Assembly: GCA_030054235.1 (NCBI GenBank)
Contig: JASGCG010000092.1
Location: 1 to 6,745, forward strand
DNA length: 6,745 nt
DNA from: Bacteroidia bacterium
GTDB taxonomy: Bacteria; Planctomycetota; Phycisphaerae; Phycisphaerales; SM1A02
Direction: 5' to 3'
Part shown: piece after piece, positions 5,421 to 6,745 of the stretch
Layout: each line of letters starts with the position of its first letter
How positions within the stretch are numbered: the first letter of the stretch is position 1
The notes under the pieces: model-generated
Told to the model about the DNA's origin: nothing
Seen by the model: only the letters and a program-made list of their open reading frames with translations
Databases searched by the model: none
Position numbers and translations under genes: made by a program

Positions 5421-6745
5421 ATGAACCACCGCACCACCCCCACCACCATGACCACCACCGCACTCACCGAACGGTCGAGCGATGTCTACGGCACCCTGAC
5501 CTTTGGCGGCGATGACATGCTCAAGCGCCTGCCGCCCGAGATCAGCATGAAGCTGCAGGCCACGATGAAGCTCGGCAAGCCGCTCGATCCGGGCATCGCC
5601 AACACCGTCGCCGCCGCGATGAAGGACTGGGCGCTCGAGCACGGCGCCACGCACTACACGCACTGGTTCCAGCCGCTCACCGGCACCACCGCCGAAAAGC
5701 ACGACGCCTTCCTGCACCCGATGGGCGATGGCACCGCGATCGAGAAGTTCAGCGGCTCGGCGCTGATCCAGGGCGAGCCTGACGCGAGCAGCTTCCCGCA
5801 CGGCGGCATCCGCGACACCTACGAAGCACGCGGCTACACCGCGTGGGATGCCACGAGCCCTGCGTTCATCCTGCGCACGAGCGAGGGCCACGCCACGCTC
5901 TGCATCCCGACCGTGTTCGTGAGCTGGACCGGCGAGGCACTCGACAAGAAGACCCCGCTGCTTCGCTCGATCGAAGCCGTCAGCACGCAGGCCATGCGCG
6001 TGCTCAAGCTCTTCGGTACCGACAAGGGCGTGAGCCAGGTCATCACCTCGCTCGGCTGCGAGCAGGAGTACTTCCTGGTCGACGAAACGCTGGGTTCGGA
6101 GCGGCTCGACCTGGTCGTCTGCGGCCGCACGCTGCTCGGCGCCGCGCCGCCGAAGGGCCAGCAGATGGAAGACCACTACTTCGGCTCGATCCCCGCCGAC
6201 GTGCTGGATTTCATGGCCAACGCCGAGCGCAAGCTCTTCGAGCTGGGCATCCCGGTCAAGACCCGCCACAACGAGGTGGCGCCCGGCCAGTACGAGATCG
6301 CGCCGATCTACGAGAACGCCAACATCGCCGTCGACCACCAGATGCTCGTCATGCACGTGCTTCGCTCGACCGCGCGCGAGCACGGCTTCATGTGCCTGAT
6401 GCACGAGAAGCCCTTCGCCCGCGTGAACGGCTCGGGCAAGCACAACAACTGGAGCCTGTCGACCGACACCGGCGTGAACCTGCTCGACCCGCGCGACGAC
6501 ACGCACTCGAACATGCAGTTCCTCACGTGCCTCTGCGCGGTCATCCGCGCGGTCGACCTGCACGCCGACCTGCTGCGCGCCTCGATCGCGAGCGCCCACA
6601 ACGATCACCGCCTGGGCGCCAACGAAGCCCCGCCGGCGATCATGAGCATCTACCTCGGCGACATGCTCACCGACATCCTCGACCAGCTCGAGAAGGGCAC
6701 GCCGAAGAAGACCATGAAGGGCGGCGACATCGACCTCGGTGCCCG
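5421..6745 (+). CDS. glnN: Type III glutamine synthetase (GSIII, GlnN), 3'-truncated by window
   Basis: GSIII makes glutamine from glutamate, ammonia and ATP in the cytoplasm as an oligomer of large subunits. The frame runs open from 5421 to the window end, giving 441 codons, about 60 percent of the usual 700-730 residues. Diagnostic GSIII blocks are THWFQPLTGTTAEKHDAF (80-97), FSGSALIQGEPDASSFPHGG (110-129), EARGYTAWD (135-143), IPTVFVSWTGEALDKKTPLL (162-181), EQEYF (214-218, metal ligands), GRTLLGAAPPKGQQMEDHYF (235-254), KTRHNEVAPGQYEIAP (280-295), HEKPF plus NGSGKHNNWS (336-345, substrate loop) and NDHRLGANEAPPA (394-406). The start may be the ATG at 5421 or 5448. Neither has a Shine-Dalgarno, and the intervening residues NHRTTPTTM are Thr-rich low complexity encoded by CCACC-type repeats. 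A promoter with a good -35 lies 40-75 nt upstream. Nitrogen-dependent control is common for glutamine synthetases but no NtrC or NtcA site was recognised here. Confidence 0.95.
   Translation, partial: MNHRTTPTTMTTTALTERSSDVYGTLTFGGDDMLKRLPPEISMKLQATMKLGKPLDPGIANTVAAAMKDWALEHGATHYTHWFQPLTGTTAEKHDAFLHPMGDGTAIEKFSGSALIQGEPDASSFPHGGIRDTYEARGYTAWDATSPAFILRTSEGHATLCIPTVFVSWTGEALDKKTPLLRSIEAVSTQAMRVLKLFGTDKGVSQVITSLGCEQEYFLVDETLGSERLDLVVCGRTLLGAAPPKGQQMEDHYFGSIPADVLDFMANAERKLFELGIPVKTRHNEVAPGQYEIAPIYENANIAVDHQMLVMHVLRSTAREHGFMCLMHEKPFARVNGSGKHNNWSLSTDTGVNLLDPRDDTHSNMQFLTCLCAVIRAVDLHADLLRASIASAHNDHRLGANEAPPAIMSIYLGDMLTDILDQLEKGTPKKTMKGGDIDLGA

Noticed and set aside
5421..5460. CCACC-rich stretch at the glnN start as a functional repeat or simple-sequence switch
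   Set aside because: The copies are irregular in spacing and encode a Thr-rich N-terminal extension. It looks like ordinary low complexity, with no homopolymer or exact tandem unit that would suit slippage.
4659..6608. A 649-codon open frame on the minus strand, antisense to corA and glnN
   Set aside because: It spans two well-supported genes on the other strand and the gap between them. Its translation is a low-complexity mix of Arg, Ala, Val, Glu and His, as expected from the reverse complement of GC-rich codons. It contains no recognisable domain.
1..6745. CRISPR arrays, insertion sequences, tRNA or rRNA genes, riboswitches
   Set aside because: No regularly spaced direct repeats, transposase motifs, terminal inverted repeats or cloverleaf-like segments were seen. 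All sizeable stretches are explained by conserved protein-coding genes.

Overview
The window is GC-rich chromosomal DNA with tightly packed bacterial housekeeping and transport genes. I see no mobile element, CRISPR array, rRNA or tRNA. The base composition, the type III glutamine synthetase, the absence of Shine-Dalgarno sequences and the character of the proteins suggest an environmental bacterium, possibly a Planctomycetota member of the Phycisphaerae. That placement is an inference from general resemblance and is not proven by any single marker.

Layout from left to right: (1) the 3' part of an MgtE-type Mg2+ channel gene (+ strand), cut by the window start; (2) gltX, glutamyl-tRNA synthetase (- strand), convergent with mgtE; (3) a 92-bp divergent promoter region; (4) a YfcE/MJ0936-type metallophosphoesterase (+); (5) an uncharacterised four-helix membrane protein (+); (6) corA, a second and unrelated type of Mg2+ channel (+); (7) the first 441 codons of a type III glutamine synthetase, glnN (+), cut by the window end. 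No intergenic gap exceeds about 111 bp.

The genes do not form an obvious pathway. The four + strand genes from 3019 onward are spaced 71 to 111 bp apart. At least corA and glnN have their own candidate promoters, so I do not think this is one operon. MgtE and CorA both move Mg2+ across the inner membrane, and GltX and glutamine synthetase both consume glutamate and ATP-Mg, but a functional link is not shown.

The most notable non-coding signal is a recurring GTAGCCT hexamer-like motif, read as a -10 box TAGCCT. It lies upstream of gltX, corA and glnN. At gltX and corA, and with the variant CATACT at the phosphoesterase gene, it ends only 6 to 9 nt before the ATG, which predicts leaderless or nearly leaderless mRNAs. 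Other signals are a perfect inverted repeat in the gltX/phosphoesterase divergent region, a hairpin containing the gltX stop codon, a degenerate heptamer repeat before corA, an insertion in GltX after the KMSKS loop, and an internal duplication in the uncharacterised membrane protein. I found no convincing new multi-gene system.
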